A DNA stretch of 20,497 nucleotides from Acidobacteriota bacterium (GCA_021824055.1 JAKALV010000028.1:1-20497); one strand, 5' to 3'; counted from the first letter of the stretch, positions 1 to 7,021 are shown. Translations and numbers: made by a program. The notes: generated by a model from the sequence alone, not told the origin.

Positions 1-462
1 CTTCGGCGTGAGCAGTTTCTCGAGCGCCGCCACGTCGTAGCGATACCCGGTGTCGGGACCCACGTGCCACAACGACACATCGCAGCCGATCGCCTTCGGC
101 ACCTCGTAGAGCTGCTGGTACGCCGGATACGGCGCGATCACGTGATCGCCCGGCCCGAGCAGCACGTTATAAAGAAGGTAGTTGGCCTCGATGGCGCCCG
201 TGGTCACGAGGATATGGTCCGCGTCACCGCGGGTGTAGGTGGCCGCGAGCATGTCGCGCAGTTCCCGCGTGCCGCACGCCTCGCTGTAGCCGAGCGGCGT
301 GGCCAGCAGCCGTTCCAGCGTCGCCGCACGCTCGGCCGGCGGCTCGAAATCCAGCAGGTCGTTGGTCGAGAGCGGCAGGATGCCGCTTTCAGCGATGTCG
401 TATTGCACGCGCGTCTCGTGACGCGTCATCCAGCGTTCGAGCAGAAACGGCGGGATCTTCAT
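1..462 (-). CDS. PLP-dependent aminotransferase class I/II, 3' end beyond window
   Basis: The first 154 residues of a fold-type I aminotransferase that runs off the left edge. The start is the ATG whose complement lies at 460-462, giving MKIPPFLLERWMTRHE. The segment TTGAIEANYLLYNVLLGPGD, followed by HVIAPYPAYQQLYEVP, matches the region just before the PLP-binding domain in class I/II aminotransferases (substrate and cofactor contacts around 'TGAIEAN'). The PLP lysine lies in the missing C-terminal half, so substrate cannot be assigned. No Shine-Dalgarno precedes the start; a TATTCT hexamer sits 7 nt upstream, suggesting a leaderless transcript. The reading frame is open from the window edge to the start. 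Family confidence is high; specific reaction unknown. Confidence 0.85.
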   Translation of the reverse strand, partial: MKIPPFLLERWMTRHETRVQYDIAESGILPLSTNDLLDFEPPAERAATLERLLATPLGYSEACGTRELRDMLAATYTRGDADHILVTTGAIEANYLLYNVLLGPGDHVIAPYPAYQQLYEVPKAIGCDVSLWHVGPDTGYRYDVAALEKLLTPK

Positions 463-469
463 GCGCGAC

Positions 470-475
470 AGAATA
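470..475 (-). promoter_or_regulatory. Candidate -10 element of the aminotransferase gene
   Basis: On the minus strand TATTCT is followed by 7 nt and then the ATG at 462. It closely resembles the purA upstream sequence (TATTCT, 6 nt, ATG). No good -35 hexamer was found at 16-18 nt, so the call rests on the -10 and its spacing alone. Confidence 0.35.
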
Positions 476-501
476 TACCGGCGCGGCCGCGCGCGATCGG
501 T

Positions 502-609
502 CTACTGCACGGCGACGAGCGTCACGTCGAAAACCAGCGTCGAGTTGCCGGGAATGGGGCCGGTCGGCATCGCGCCATACCCCAGGCTCGGCGGAAGCTC
601 CGTAAGACA
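502..609 (-). pseudogene. 3' remnant of an FKBP-type peptidyl-prolyl isomerase
   Basis: Minus-strand reading gives LTELPPSLGYG, then AMPTGPIPGNSTLVF and DVTLVAVQ before TAG at 502-504. This matches the last ~33 residues of FKBP-type PPIases (family pattern: IPP-LGYG-G-IPPN-TLVFDVELL). Upstream, the similarity stops at about 609, where a heptamer repeat array begins; in the same frame a stop codon lies at 649-651. No N-terminal FKBP part (the GF-FD and W--G--GM region) is visible in any frame between here and the tRNA. So this is a gene fragment, its 5' part lost or replaced by repeat DNA. It is not expected to make a working isomerase. An assembly error in the repeat is the main alternative. 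Confidence 0.75.
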
Positions 610-620
610 TCGGGAATCGG

Positions 621-754
621 CCGATCGGCAATTGGCAATCGCCGATCGCTAATTGCCAATCGACAATCGCCGATCGCCGATCGCCAATTACCAATTGCCA
701 ATTGCCAATCCGCCGATTGCCAACTATCGATTACCGATCGTTCGATCGGGTTAT
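621..754. repeat. Degenerate heptamer tandem array (CCRATYG-like)
   Basis: From 621 to 711 the sequence divides into 13 consecutive 7-nt units: CCGATCG, GCAATTG, GCAATCG, CCGATCG, CTAATTG, CCAATCG, ACAATCG, CCGATCG twice, CCAATTA, CCAATTG twice, CCAATCC. The phase then shifts by one and degenerate units (CCGATTG at 713, CCAACTA, TCGATTA, CCGATCG at 734, TTCGATC) run up to the tRNA 3' end at 755. Base composition is far more AT-rich than the surroundings. Inverted arms exist within it: 627-639 is perfectly complementary to 694-706 (13 bp). The pattern is reminiscent of the STRR heptamer repeats known from cyanobacteria, though the unit differs. Confidence 0.85.
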
Positions 755-830
755 TGGCGTCCCCATCGGGATTCGAACCCGAGTCTCGGCCTTGAAAGGG
801 CCGCGTCCTAGGCCTCTGGACGATGGGGAC
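755..830 (-). tRNA. tRNA-Glu (anticodon UUC), CCA encoded
   Basis: A 76-nt minus-strand cloverleaf. The acceptor 5' strand GTCCCCA (830-824) pairs with TGGGGAC, followed by G and encoded CCA (755-757 on the complement). The anticodon stem CGGCC/GGCCG encloses loop CTTTCAA, placing anticodon UUC at 796-794. The T arm has CGGGTTCGAATCCCG with the standard GTTCGAATC loop. The sequence closely resembles bacterial tRNA-Glu such as the E. coli one. Its 3' end directly abuts the heptamer repeat array; its upstream promoter region overlaps that of the amidase gene. Confidence 0.96.
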
Positions 831-849
831 GCACAGGGCGAACCCATCA

Positions 850-878
850 ACGATAACAGAACTTCTGCATTTCCCGAA
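850..878 (-). promoter_or_regulatory. Candidate promoter of the tRNA-Glu gene
   Basis: On the minus strand TTCGGG (878-873), 17 nt spacer and TATCGT (855-850) with an upstream TG, giving an extended -10 (TGTTATCGT). The predicted start would be about 843, leaving a ~12-nt leader before the tRNA at 830. It overlaps the divergent candidate amidase promoter. Confidence 0.4.
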
Positions 879-898
879 CCGCGCCGCGCGAGTAGCAT
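870..898 (+). promoter_or_regulatory. Candidate promoter placing transcription start at the amidase ATG
   Basis: TTTCCC (870-875), 17 nt, TAGCAT (893-898), then 6 nt to the ATG at 905. This spacing puts the expected start site at the start codon, so the message may be leaderless. It supports ATG 905 over the in-frame GTG at 899. The -35 is weak (3 of 6 matches). Confidence 0.4.
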
Positions 899-904
899 GT
901 GCCA

Positions 905-2503
905 ATGCGATTGAACTCCCTGATGATCCTGGCGCTCGTGGCGTGTTCCCTGCCGGCCGCGGGCCGCCCTTTCGCCGAGCAGCGATCCGCCGCATCGGCG
1001 CCGTTCCATGTGGACGAGGCGACCATCGCCGGCGTCCACGCCGCGATGAAAGCGCGCACGCTGACCTGTCATGCGCTCGTGGCCGCATACCTCGCGCGTA
1101 TCGACGCGTACGACAGGACCGGTCCCGCCTTGAACGCCATCGTCGTCGTGAATCCCAATGCGCTGGCCGAGGCCGACGCGCTCGACGCGCGATTCCGCCG
1201 CGGCGGACTCACCGGGCCGCTCCATTGCGTGCCGGCCATCGTGAAGGACAACTACGAGACGATCGGCCTCCAAAGCGCGGATGGTTCGCTCGCGCTCAAG
1301 GGCTTTGTCCCTGATAAGGATGCGTTCCTCGTGAAGCGCATCAAGGCGGCCGGCGCGATCGTCCTCGCCAAATCCAACATGGCGGAGTTTGCGTTCAGTC
1401 CGCTCGAAACGGTGAACTCGATCCTCGGCACGACAAAGAATCCCTACGCGCTCGACCGCGTGCCGGCCGGATCGAGCGGCGGCACGGCCGCGGCGGTGGC
1501 CGCCAACTTCGGGCTCGTCGGCCTGGGCTCGGACACCGGCAACTCGATCCGCGGGCCGTCATCGCACAACTCGCTCGTCGGCATCCGGTCAACGATGGGC
1601 CTCACGAGCCGCGCCGGCGTGATTCCGCTCAGCTACCTCGCCGACATCGCGGGTCCGATGACGCGAACGGTCGAGGATGCCACGGCGGTTTTTCAGGTCA
1701 TCGTCGGCGAGGATCCCGAGGATCCCCTGACGGCGCGCAGCCACGGCCGCGCGATTCCGAAATACGCGGACGCGCTCAGAAAAGACGGACTCAAAGCAGC
1801 GCGCATCGGCGTGCTGCACCAGGCCTACGAACGCGCGAACCTTGCGGTCGACCCCGACATCCTGAAGGTCTTTGCTCAGGCATTGGCCGACCTCAAGGCG
1901 ACGGGCGCCGAGGTCGTCGACGATGTGCACGTGGCATTGCCGGCGCGCGTCCAGGGCGCGGGCGCGTGCCGGGGCTTCAAGTACGACATCAACGAGTACC
2001 TCGCGACGCGCGGACAGAAAGCCCCCGTGCACAGCCTCGAGGAAATCATGGCGTCGCCGGCCGTCGCGTCATTTCCGGCGACGGTGAAGCAGCGCGCCGA
2101 GCAGGCCGCCGCCGCGCCGCTCGGCCAGGGCCCCGACAGCGACGCGTGCAAAGCCGACGCGGCGTATCGGACCGCGTACGGCGCCGCGGTGACCAAGACC
2201 ATGGACGATCTCAAGCTCGACGCGATGGTCTATCCCACGTGGAGCCAGCCGCCGCAGTTGCTCGGCCACACGTCGCAGCAGTCGGCCGGCGACAACAGCC
2301 AGACGTTCTCGCCCACCTCGGGCTTTCCGGCGATGACGGTGCCGATGGGGTACACACGCGACAACACATTGCCCATCGGCATGAGCCTCCTCGGCCGTGC
2401 GTGGAGCGAAGCCACGCTGATCCGGCTGGCGTACGCGTACGAACAGGCCACGCACCACCGCCGCGCACCGGCCAGTACGCCGCCGCTCGGCGCGGGCAAG
2501 TAG
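905..2503 (+). CDS. Secreted amidase (amidase signature family)
   Basis: A 532-residue amidase-signature hydrolase that cleaves C-N amide bonds with a Ser-cisSer-Lys triad. An N-terminal signal peptide (MRLNSLMILALVACSLPAAG) implies export. Triad residues, numbered from ATG 905: Lys114 in IVKDNYE, cis-Ser190 in AGSSGGTAA and nucleophile Ser214 in SDTGNSIRGPSSHN; the 24-residue Ser-Ser spacing equals that of fatty acid amide hydrolase. The family's usual DTGGS is DTGNS here. The C-terminal SGFPAMTVPMG and LPIGMSLLG are typical of the fold. Because it is exported and not next to gatB/gatC, it is unlikely to be GatA; the substrate is unknown. A GTG at 899 could start two residues earlier, but no Shine-Dalgarno precedes either start. 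The transporter gene follows closely, probably in one transcript. Confidence 0.9.
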   Translation: MRLNSLMILALVACSLPAAGRPFAEQRSAASAPFHVDEATIAGVHAAMKARTLTCHALVAAYLARIDAYDRTGPALNAIVVVNPNALAEADALDARFRRGGLTGPLHCVPAIVKDNYETIGLQSADGSLALKGFVPDKDAFLVKRIKAAGAIVLAKSNMAEFAFSPLETVNSILGTTKNPYALDRVPAGSSGGTAAAVAANFGLVGLGSDTGNSIRGPSSHNSLVGIRSTMGLTSRAGVIPLSYLADIAGPMTRTVEDATAVFQVIVGEDPEDPLTARSHGRAIPKYADALRKDGLKAARIGVLHQAYERANLAVDPDILKVFAQALADLKATGAEVVDDVHVALPARVQGAGACRGFKYDINEYLATRGQKAPVHSLEEIMASPAVASFPATVKQRAEQAAAAPLGQGPDSDACKADAAYRTAYGAAVTKTMDDLKLDAMVYPTWSQPPQLLGHTSQQSAGDNSQTFSPTSGFPAMTVPMGYTRDNTLPIGMSLLGRAWSEATLIRLAYAYEQATHHRRAPASTPPLGAGK

Positions 2504-2516
2504 GTTGCTCCGCACG

Positions 2517-3371
2517 ATGTCGCCACGCGTCGCGGCGTTGACTGCCGCCGCGCTGATCGGCTTCGCCGCCAACTCACTGCTCACGCGTGGCGCATTGGCC
2601 GCATCGCGAATCGACCCCGCGTCGTTCCTGGCTGTGCGGCTGGCGTCGGGCGCTGCGGTCCTCTTTCTGCTGTCGCGTTCGCATGCCACGCGCGTGTCGG
2701 CTGACGATCCGGCGAACCACTGGACCACCGCGCTCGCGCTGACCGGCTATGCGGTGGCCTTCACGTTTGCGTACACGCGCATCGGCGCCGGCGTCGGCGC
2801 CCTGGCGTTGTTCGGTGCCGTGCAAACCACGATGATCGCCGCCGGATTGCGCGCGGGCGAGCGGCCCGGCCGTCACGACGTGGCCGGTCTCACCATTGCG
2901 GTGATCGGCTTGTTGACGCTGACGGTTCCGGGCGCCTCGGCGCCCTCCCTGGCCGGCGTTGCCCTGATGGCCATCGCGGGCGTGTGCTGGGGCGTGTATT
3001 CGCTGCGGGGCCGGCGAAGCCGCGACCCGCTGGTCGGCACGGCGCACAACTTCATGCGTGCCGTGCCGATCGCCGTCGGCATCCTCGCGTGGCAGTGGGC
3101 GCACGTCTTCGTCACGCCGCGGGGCCTGCTGCTCGCCATCATTTCAGGCGCCATCACCTCGGGCCTGGGGTACGCGTTGTGGTACGCGGTGCTCCCCCAT
3201 CTCTCCGCCTGGCGTGCCGCCATCGTCCAGTTGCTGACGCCGGTGTTGACCACCGCGGCCGCCGTGGTCATGCTTGGAGAGTCGATGTCGTGGCGCCTCG
3301 TGATTGCCGGGGGACTGATCGTGGGCGGCGTCCTGCTCTCCCTGGGTGTGAGCTCGCGGGTGCGTGCATGA
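2517..3371 (+). CDS. EamA/DMT-superfamily permease
   Basis: A 284-residue inner-membrane protein with about ten hydrophobic segments arranged as two EamA-type halves, typical length for drug/metabolite transporters. The end of each half carries the usual Gly/Pro-rich pattern, for example ALALFGAVQTTMIAAG in the first half and WRAAIVQLLTPVLTTAAAV near the C-terminus. Substrate cannot be told. It lies 13 nt after the amidase stop; an in-frame TTG at 2505 would lengthen it by four residues and start 1 nt after the amidase stop. Its TGA (3369-3371) overlaps the ATG of the next gene by 4 bp, implying translational coupling with the NHL-like protein. Confidence 0.85.
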   Translation: MSPRVAALTAAALIGFAANSLLTRGALAASRIDPASFLAVRLASGAAVLFLLSRSHATRVSADDPANHWTTALALTGYAVAFTFAYTRIGAGVGALALFGAVQTTMIAAGLRAGERPGRHDVAGLTIAVIGLLTLTVPGASAPSLAGVALMAIAGVCWGVYSLRGRRSRDPLVGTAHNFMRAVPIAVGILAWQWAHVFVTPRGLLLAIISGAITSGLGYALWYAVLPHLSAWRAAIVQLLTPVLTTAAAVVMLGESMSWRLVIAGGLIVGGVLLSLGVSSRVRA

Positions 3372-4423
3372 TCCGCCCCGCCGTGCTCGCCGGGTGGCTG
3401 ACGGCCGTCGCGTGGCCCGCAGCCGCCTTTGCGCAAACCGGTTGGGGCATCGGCGTCCAACCTAACGGGGGCATTGTCTTCTGCGATCGCGCGCGCGGCA
3501 CCGTGTGGCGCATCGATGCGGATGGCCATCGCTCGGCCGTCGCGGCCGGCGTGACGTGCCGCGCCGTGGTGCCCGATCCTGACGGCAGCGTTCGCGGCGA
3601 GTCCATTCCTGGCGACGTGACGACGGCCCTCGGTGCCGGCGTGTGGCAGATCGACAGCTCCGGCGCCATGCAGTGGGTGACGCCGCCCACGCACGCGCCG
3701 GCGCCGGACATCTGGCTGATCCGCGACGCGCTCGGGCGGACGTACAGCTGGACCGGCAGCGGCGCGGGCAGCGCACGATCCGAAATTCTGCAACGTGACG
3801 AGACGGGCGCGACGATGGTGCTGGCCGGCTCCGAGTGGGGCCAGCGCGACGGCGTCGGCGCGATGGCGTCGTTCGGGAACGTCGCGGGTTTCGCGCTGGC
3901 GCCCGACGGTTCGATCGTGGTTGCCGACTCGGGCAATATCCGGCGTGTGTCCCCGCTCCAGAATGTTCAGACGGAGGCGCGCGGCGTTGTGACGAACAGC
4001 CGCGTCGGCCTGATCAACACGCCGGGTCTATGGGGCCGTGAGCTTGGCGTGGCGACCGACGGCACCGGCGCGGCCGTGGTGGTGGATTCGGCGGCCGGAC
4101 GCATCGTGCGCGTCGGCCGCGACGGACAGGTCACGCCCATCTGGGAGCCGGCGAGATTGGCGCAACGCGTGAGCGGTGGACGATGGGGATGGCGTCCTGC
4201 CGGCGTCGCCGTGTTGGGAAGCACCTATTACGTGCTGGACGAGTGGATGGGGCCTGCGCTGCTGGCCGACCTAATCGGCAGTCCGCGACTCTCGCAGGTC
4301 GACCGCAACGGACGCGTCACGCGCATCGCGACCGTGCCCGACTGGACCGTGCGCGCCGCGGCCGCCGCGCTGGGGTTCATCGTCGCTTCGCTGCTGTGGG
4401 CGCGGCGTCAACGAGGTTCTTGA
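3368..4423 (+). CDS. NHL/beta-propeller-like protein with C-terminal membrane anchor
   Basis: A 351-residue exported protein. The start is fixed by the ATGA overlap with the preceding permease gene; a longer in-frame opening upstream only shadows that gene. A signal peptide ends near AFA|QT (about residue 22). The body has repeated blade-like segments with the pattern G-hydrophobic-D-G--hydrophobic-V-D: GIVFCDRARGTVWRIDADG, FALAPDGSIVVADSGNIRRV, VATDGTGAAVVVDSAAG with IVRVGRDG, and VLDEWMGPALL ending in LSQVDRNGRVTRI. These resemble NHL repeats. A final hydrophobic helix (ALGFIVASLLWARRQRGS) would anchor it with the propeller outside. Function unknown; coupling to the transporter suggests a shared role but does not prove one. 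Confidence 0.75.
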   Translation: MIRPAVLAGWLTAVAWPAAAFAQTGWGIGVQPNGGIVFCDRARGTVWRIDADGHRSAVAAGVTCRAVVPDPDGSVRGESIPGDVTTALGAGVWQIDSSGAMQWVTPPTHAPAPDIWLIRDALGRTYSWTGSGAGSARSEILQRDETGATMVLAGSEWGQRDGVGAMASFGNVAGFALAPDGSIVVADSGNIRRVSPLQNVQTEARGVVTNSRVGLINTPGLWGRELGVATDGTGAAVVVDSAAGRIVRVGRDGQVTPIWEPARLAQRVSGGRWGWRPAGVAVLGSTYYVLDEWMGPALLADLIGSPRLSQVDRNGRVTRIATVPDWTVRAAAAALGFIVASLLWARRQRGS

Positions 4424-4461
4424 TCCCGGAAGGCACTTCCATTTCACATTGCTGTGGCCGC

Positions 4462-4615
4462 CAGTCCAAGGTTCAGGGTTCAACGTCCAAGGTCACCTGT
4501 TGTCCGCAGGTCCTACCGATCCTGCGTCCGATGTGCACGAGCACGTGAACCGAGGACCCGGGGACCGACAGGACCCGAGGACGACGAGTGACATTGGACC
4601 GTGGACCTTGAACTG
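4462..4615. repeat. 154-bp imperfect palindrome with ~7-nt internal periodicity
   Basis: The ends CAGTCCAAGG (4462-4471) and CCTTGAACTG (4606-4615) are inverted repeats with one mismatch, and the exact midpoint (4538.5) coincides with a GTGC-ACGA-GCAC hairpin tip (4533-4544). Intervening arms match imperfectly (CAGGTCCTACCGATCC against GGGACCGACAGGACCC). The outer arms show 7-nt units such as AGGTTCA, GGGTTCA, ACGTCCA and TTGGACC, GTGGACC, TTGAACT. It fills the gap between two convergent genes and ends directly against the HAD gene stop. It could act as a two-way terminator or be a small non-autonomous repeat element. Positions 4424-4461 hold nothing recognisable. Confidence 0.75.
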
Positions 4616-5326
4616 CTAATCTCCACCCAACGTCCTGATCACATCGGCCGCGGGCTCGAGCGTGTGAACTTCTGCCAGCTCCGGGTCGGGTGACTCCACC
4701 CGCCAGCGGTTGAACCACACCGTGCGGACGCCCGCGGCTCGGCCGCCGGCAATATCCGTGGACAGCGAATCCCCAAACACCACCGCGTGTTCCGGCGAAC
4801 CACCGACCCGATCGATGGCGTGGCGGATGATGCGCGGATCGGGCTTGGACGCGCCAAATTCCTCAGAGGTCACCAGTGCGTCCACATACGGCGCGAGACC
4901 GCCCCGTTCGATCTTCAACCGTTGCTCGCGCACGACGTTGTTGGTCACGATGACCAGCGACCAGCCGGCCGCCTTCACGGCGGCCACCAGATCGACCGCC
5001 CCCGGCACCAGGCGCCAGGCGGCTTCGTACGCGCGCCGGTATCCCCACGACAGGTCATCGAGCGTCCCGGCGCGCGACTCGTCAACACCTGCCGCGCCGA
5101 GCAACTGGCGGAACCGTTCGACGCGCGCTGCTTCGACGGTCCACCGGCCAGCCAGCACTTCCAGATGCAGCGCTTCGAGCACGACGCGATGGCGCCGGTC
5201 GAATTCGTCCGGCGACCACGCCTGGAACGCGGGCGTCGATGCGCGCACGACCGCCAGAGCCGCGCGCGTCGAAGCCGTGTGATCAAAAAGTGTGTCGTCG
5301 AGATCGCAGAGCAGCGCGCGCGTCAC
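4616..5326 (-). CDS. HAD-superfamily hydrolase (YjjG/phosphatase-like)
   Basis: A 236-residue cytoplasmic HAD phosphatase. All four HAD motifs are present, numbered from the GTG: nucleophile Asp8 and acid Asp10 in LLCDLDDTLFD, Thr128 in VIVTNN, Lys161 in GASKPDPRII, and Asp186 in VVFGDSLSTDIAGG. The helical cap between motifs I and II is of the C1 type seen in YjjG-like nucleotidases and haloacid-dehalogenase-like phosphatases, so a small phosphorylated metabolite is the likely substrate. The GTG start (5324-5326) overlaps the stop of the upstream gene as GTGA, which fixes the start and implies coupled translation. A much longer open frame continues upstream but shadows the dioxygenase-like gene. 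Confidence 0.88.
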   Translation of the reverse strand: MTRALLCDLDDTLFDHTASTRAALAVVRASTPAFQAWSPDEFDRRHRVVLEALHLEVLAGRWTVEAARVERFRQLLGAAGVDESRAGTLDDLSWGYRRAYEAAWRLVPGAVDLVAAVKAAGWSLVIVTNNVVREQRLKIERGGLAPYVDALVTSEEFGASKPDPRIIRHAIDRVGGSPEHAVVFGDSLSTDIAGGRAAGVRTVWFNRWRVESPDPELAEVHTLEPAADVIRTLGGD

Positions 5327-5940
5327 AGATCCAGAATGACGTTGAAGGATGCCGTCAGACGCGCGGCCGTGCGTTCCACCAATGCCATCGCCAGGAGCGG
5401 GTCGAAGTCGCGGTCGCGCGCGTTGGATCCGCCACCGGCCCCTTCGGGCAGAAACAGCATCGACGTGAGCGTGGCCTTGCCGGGCACCGTGATCCGAATG
5501 TTCAGCCGGGGGGCACGGCCCGCCTGGCTGCCGGGCACGATGGTCTCCACGTGATAGCGGCCTGCGGCATCGGTGCGTTGGCGGCCGCGCAGCCGCATCC
5601 CCGACGCGTCGGTGATCCCCTTCGCGTCGGCCTGCCACACATCCACGGTGGCGCCCTCGATCAACCCGCAGCGCAGGCCGATCACCGCTCCCGTCAGCAC
5701 GAGCGCCTGCCCCGGCTCGCCAGGGTCCGCGAGGCGTGTCCGGTAGGGCGCCCCCGCGCGGAACCCCGCGGCGGCCCGTGACGGGGTCGGCTTGGTGGAG
5801 GGATCGCACGGCGGCGTCGCCGGCATGCCGAACCGCGGCGGCAACTGCTGGGCTGACGCGGCAACCCGCGCCAGCGCCACGCCGGCGAGGGCGGCGGCGC
5901 ATTCACCGAGCCACGCTCGACGAGACAACGGCCGCGCCAT
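5323..5940 (-). CDS. Tat-exported intradiol dioxygenase-like protein without iron ligands
   Basis: A 205-residue protein with the C-terminal fold of intradiol ring-cleavage dioxygenases (catechol and protocatechuate 3,4-dioxygenases), which normally bind Fe(III) through two Tyr and two His. Family landmarks are clear: GATVDVWQADAKG, LRGRQRTDAAGRYHVETIVPG, GRAP and a TLTSMLFLPEG strand. However the ligand positions read Thr110 (family Tyr in G-Y), Gln139 (Tyr in PG-Y), and Arg145 and Asn147 (His-x-His after GR-P). A catalytic dioxygenase is therefore unlikely; a binding or structural role is inferred. The N-terminus carries a twin-arginine signal (LSRRAWLG plus a hydrophobic stretch ending near ASA). 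ATG 5940 gives a compact Tat signal; ATG 5976 would add 12 residues. Translationally coupled to the HAD hydrolase downstream. Confidence 0.8.
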   Translation of the reverse strand: MARPLSRRAWLGECAAALAGVALARVAASAQQLPPRFGMPATPPCDPSTKPTPSRAAAGFRAGAPYRTRLADPGEPGQALVLTGAVIGLRCGLIEGATVDVWQADAKGITDASGMRLRGRQRTDAAGRYHVETIVPGSQAGRAPRLNIRITVPGKATLTSMLFLPEGAGGGSNARDRDFDPLLAMALVERTAARLTASFNVILDL

Positions 5941-5982
5941 TCGAAACCGAGAGAACGTGGGTGGTTGCGCGCCCATGAGTCG

Positions 5983-6014
5983 TATACTGGGATCCTAACA
6001 GTTTCGTTGGAGGA
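5983..6014 (+). promoter_or_regulatory. -10 element and strong Shine-Dalgarno of the bacilliredoxin gene
   Basis: TATACT at 5983-5988 is a near-consensus -10, though no good -35 stands at the usual distance. A TTGGAGGA Shine-Dalgarno at 6007-6014 lies 8 nt before ATG 6023. This is one of the few clear ribosome binding sites in the window. Confidence 0.55.
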
Positions 6015-6022
6015 TTCCCGAG

Positions 6023-6451
6023 ATGCCGTACCCCGAATACCTGATTGCCCCGATGCGCCAGGAACTCACCGAACTCGGCGCGCGCGAGTGCCGGACGCCC
6101 GAAGATGTGGACGCGGCGATCAAGTCGCCCGGCGTCGTCATGCTGGTCGTGAATTCCGTGTGCGGTTGTGCCGCCGCCAAAGCGCGGCCGGGAATCGGTC
6201 TCGCGTTGCAGCACGCGGCGAAGCCTGATGTCGTCGCCACGGTGTTTGCCGGAGCCGACGTCGCGGCCACCGACCGTGCCCGCCAGTACTTCACGGGTTT
6301 CCCGCCCTCTTCCCCATCGGTCGCGCTGTTGCGCGACGGCAAGTTGCTCTACATGATGGAGCGCCGCGACATCGAATCGCGTTCAGCGGAGATGATCGCG
6401 GATCAGCTCACGCTCGCGTTCGATAAACATTGCGAGACCGTCGCGAAGTAG
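6023..6451 (+). CDS. Bacilliredoxin, BrxA/BrxB (YphP/YqiW) family
   Basis: A 142-residue thioredoxin-fold protein of the DUF1094 / bacilliredoxin family. In Firmicutes these proteins remove bacillithiol from mixed disulfides on oxidised proteins. The family hallmark CGC active site is at 47-49 in VVNSVCGCAAAKARPG, preceded by the YPEYLIAPMRQELTELG N-terminus characteristic of the family. Length (about 140-145) is normal. GFPPSSPSVALLRDGK is the conserved cis-Pro loop region. A strong Shine-Dalgarno supports the start. Whether this organism makes bacillithiol cannot be seen from this window; the protein might act on another low-molecular-weight thiol. The gene diverges from the dioxygenase-like gene. 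Confidence 0.92.
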   Translation: MPYPEYLIAPMRQELTELGARECRTPEDVDAAIKSPGVVMLVVNSVCGCAAAKARPGIGLALQHAAKPDVVATVFAGADVAATDRARQYFTGFPPSSPSVALLRDGKLLYMMERRDIESRSAEMIADQLTLAFDKHCETVAK

Positions 6452-6565
6452 GAAAGACTTCCGCGGCGGGATGGGATCGAGGACGGACCGTATGACACGG
6501 ACGCCCCATTTGCGCCAGCAGCGAGTCCACGATGATGGCATTCATTTCGCAACGGCTTTCTCACC

Positions 6566-7021
6566 ATGAGTTGGCTCCCCAAGTTTTCTCAGGCGCCTCG
6601 GCCGCCGGCCGCTGACGAGGAAATGCCACCCACCATCGGCCAGATTCCCGACGATACGGCGATCATCCTTCTCGTGGAGGATGAACCGGCCGTGCGCGGC
6701 CTGTTCGCGCTCTCGCTCAGGAAAGACGGGTATTTCGTTCTCGAGGCGTCCAACGGCGCGGAAGCCTTGGCCGTCGTTGAGCAGGCGGGACGCGTGGATC
6801 TGGTCGTCACCGACGTCGTGATGCCCATCATGAAGGGCACCGAGCTGGCGGCGCGGCTCCGCGAGACCTACCCCGACTTGCGCTTCATCTTCGTCTCTGG
6901 GTATGTCGTCCACGACAACCTGGGACCGAATGCCGTGTTGCTGAACAAGCCCTTCCTTCGCCAGGAGTTGGTCAAGAAAGTGGTCGACGTGCTCGGGCCG
7001 GCACCCGGAACCCATTCCTGA
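6566..7021 (+). CDS. Single-domain response regulator (CheY-like receiver)
   Basis: A 151-residue receiver with no output domain. Receiver landmarks: acidic pocket Glu38-Asp39 in ILLVEDEPAVR, phosphorylation site Asp83 in LVVTDVVMP, Ser111 in FIFVSGY (the Thr/Ser switch position) and Lys128 in LLNKPF. The KPFLRQELVKKVVDVL end is the usual alpha-5 helix. A ~30-residue N-terminal Pro-rich leader precedes the domain; an ATG at 6623 would remove most of it, but no ribosome binding site singles out either start. No histidine kinase is nearby, so this is an orphan regulator that probably works by protein contact. The 114-bp gap before it holds no recognised signal. Confidence 0.9.
   Translation: MSWLPKFSQAPRPPAADEEMPPTIGQIPDDTAIILLVEDEPAVRGLFALSLRKDGYFVLEASNGAEALAVVEQAGRVDLVVTDVVMPIMKGTELAARLRETYPDLRFIFVSGYVVHDNLGPNAVLLNKPFLRQELVKKVVDVLGPAPGTHS

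Noticed and set aside
621..754. CRISPR array
   Set aside because: Units are 7 nt with no spacers of constant length and no cas genes nearby.
64..795. Plus-strand open frame whose end reads through the heptamer array
   Set aside because: Its first part is antisense to the aminotransferase, the middle to the FKBP remnant, and the end runs through repeat and tRNA sequence.
755..905. tRNA-Glu as an attachment site for an integrated element
   Set aside because: No integrase, no second copy of the tRNA 3' end, and ordinary housekeeping genes on both sides.
905..2503. Amidase as GatA of the tRNA amidotransferase
   Set aside because: It has a signal peptide and no gatB or gatC neighbour.
6452..6565. 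Small gene or RNA between the bacilliredoxin and response regulator
   Set aside because: No start with a ribosome binding site, no promoter and no stable hairpin seen.
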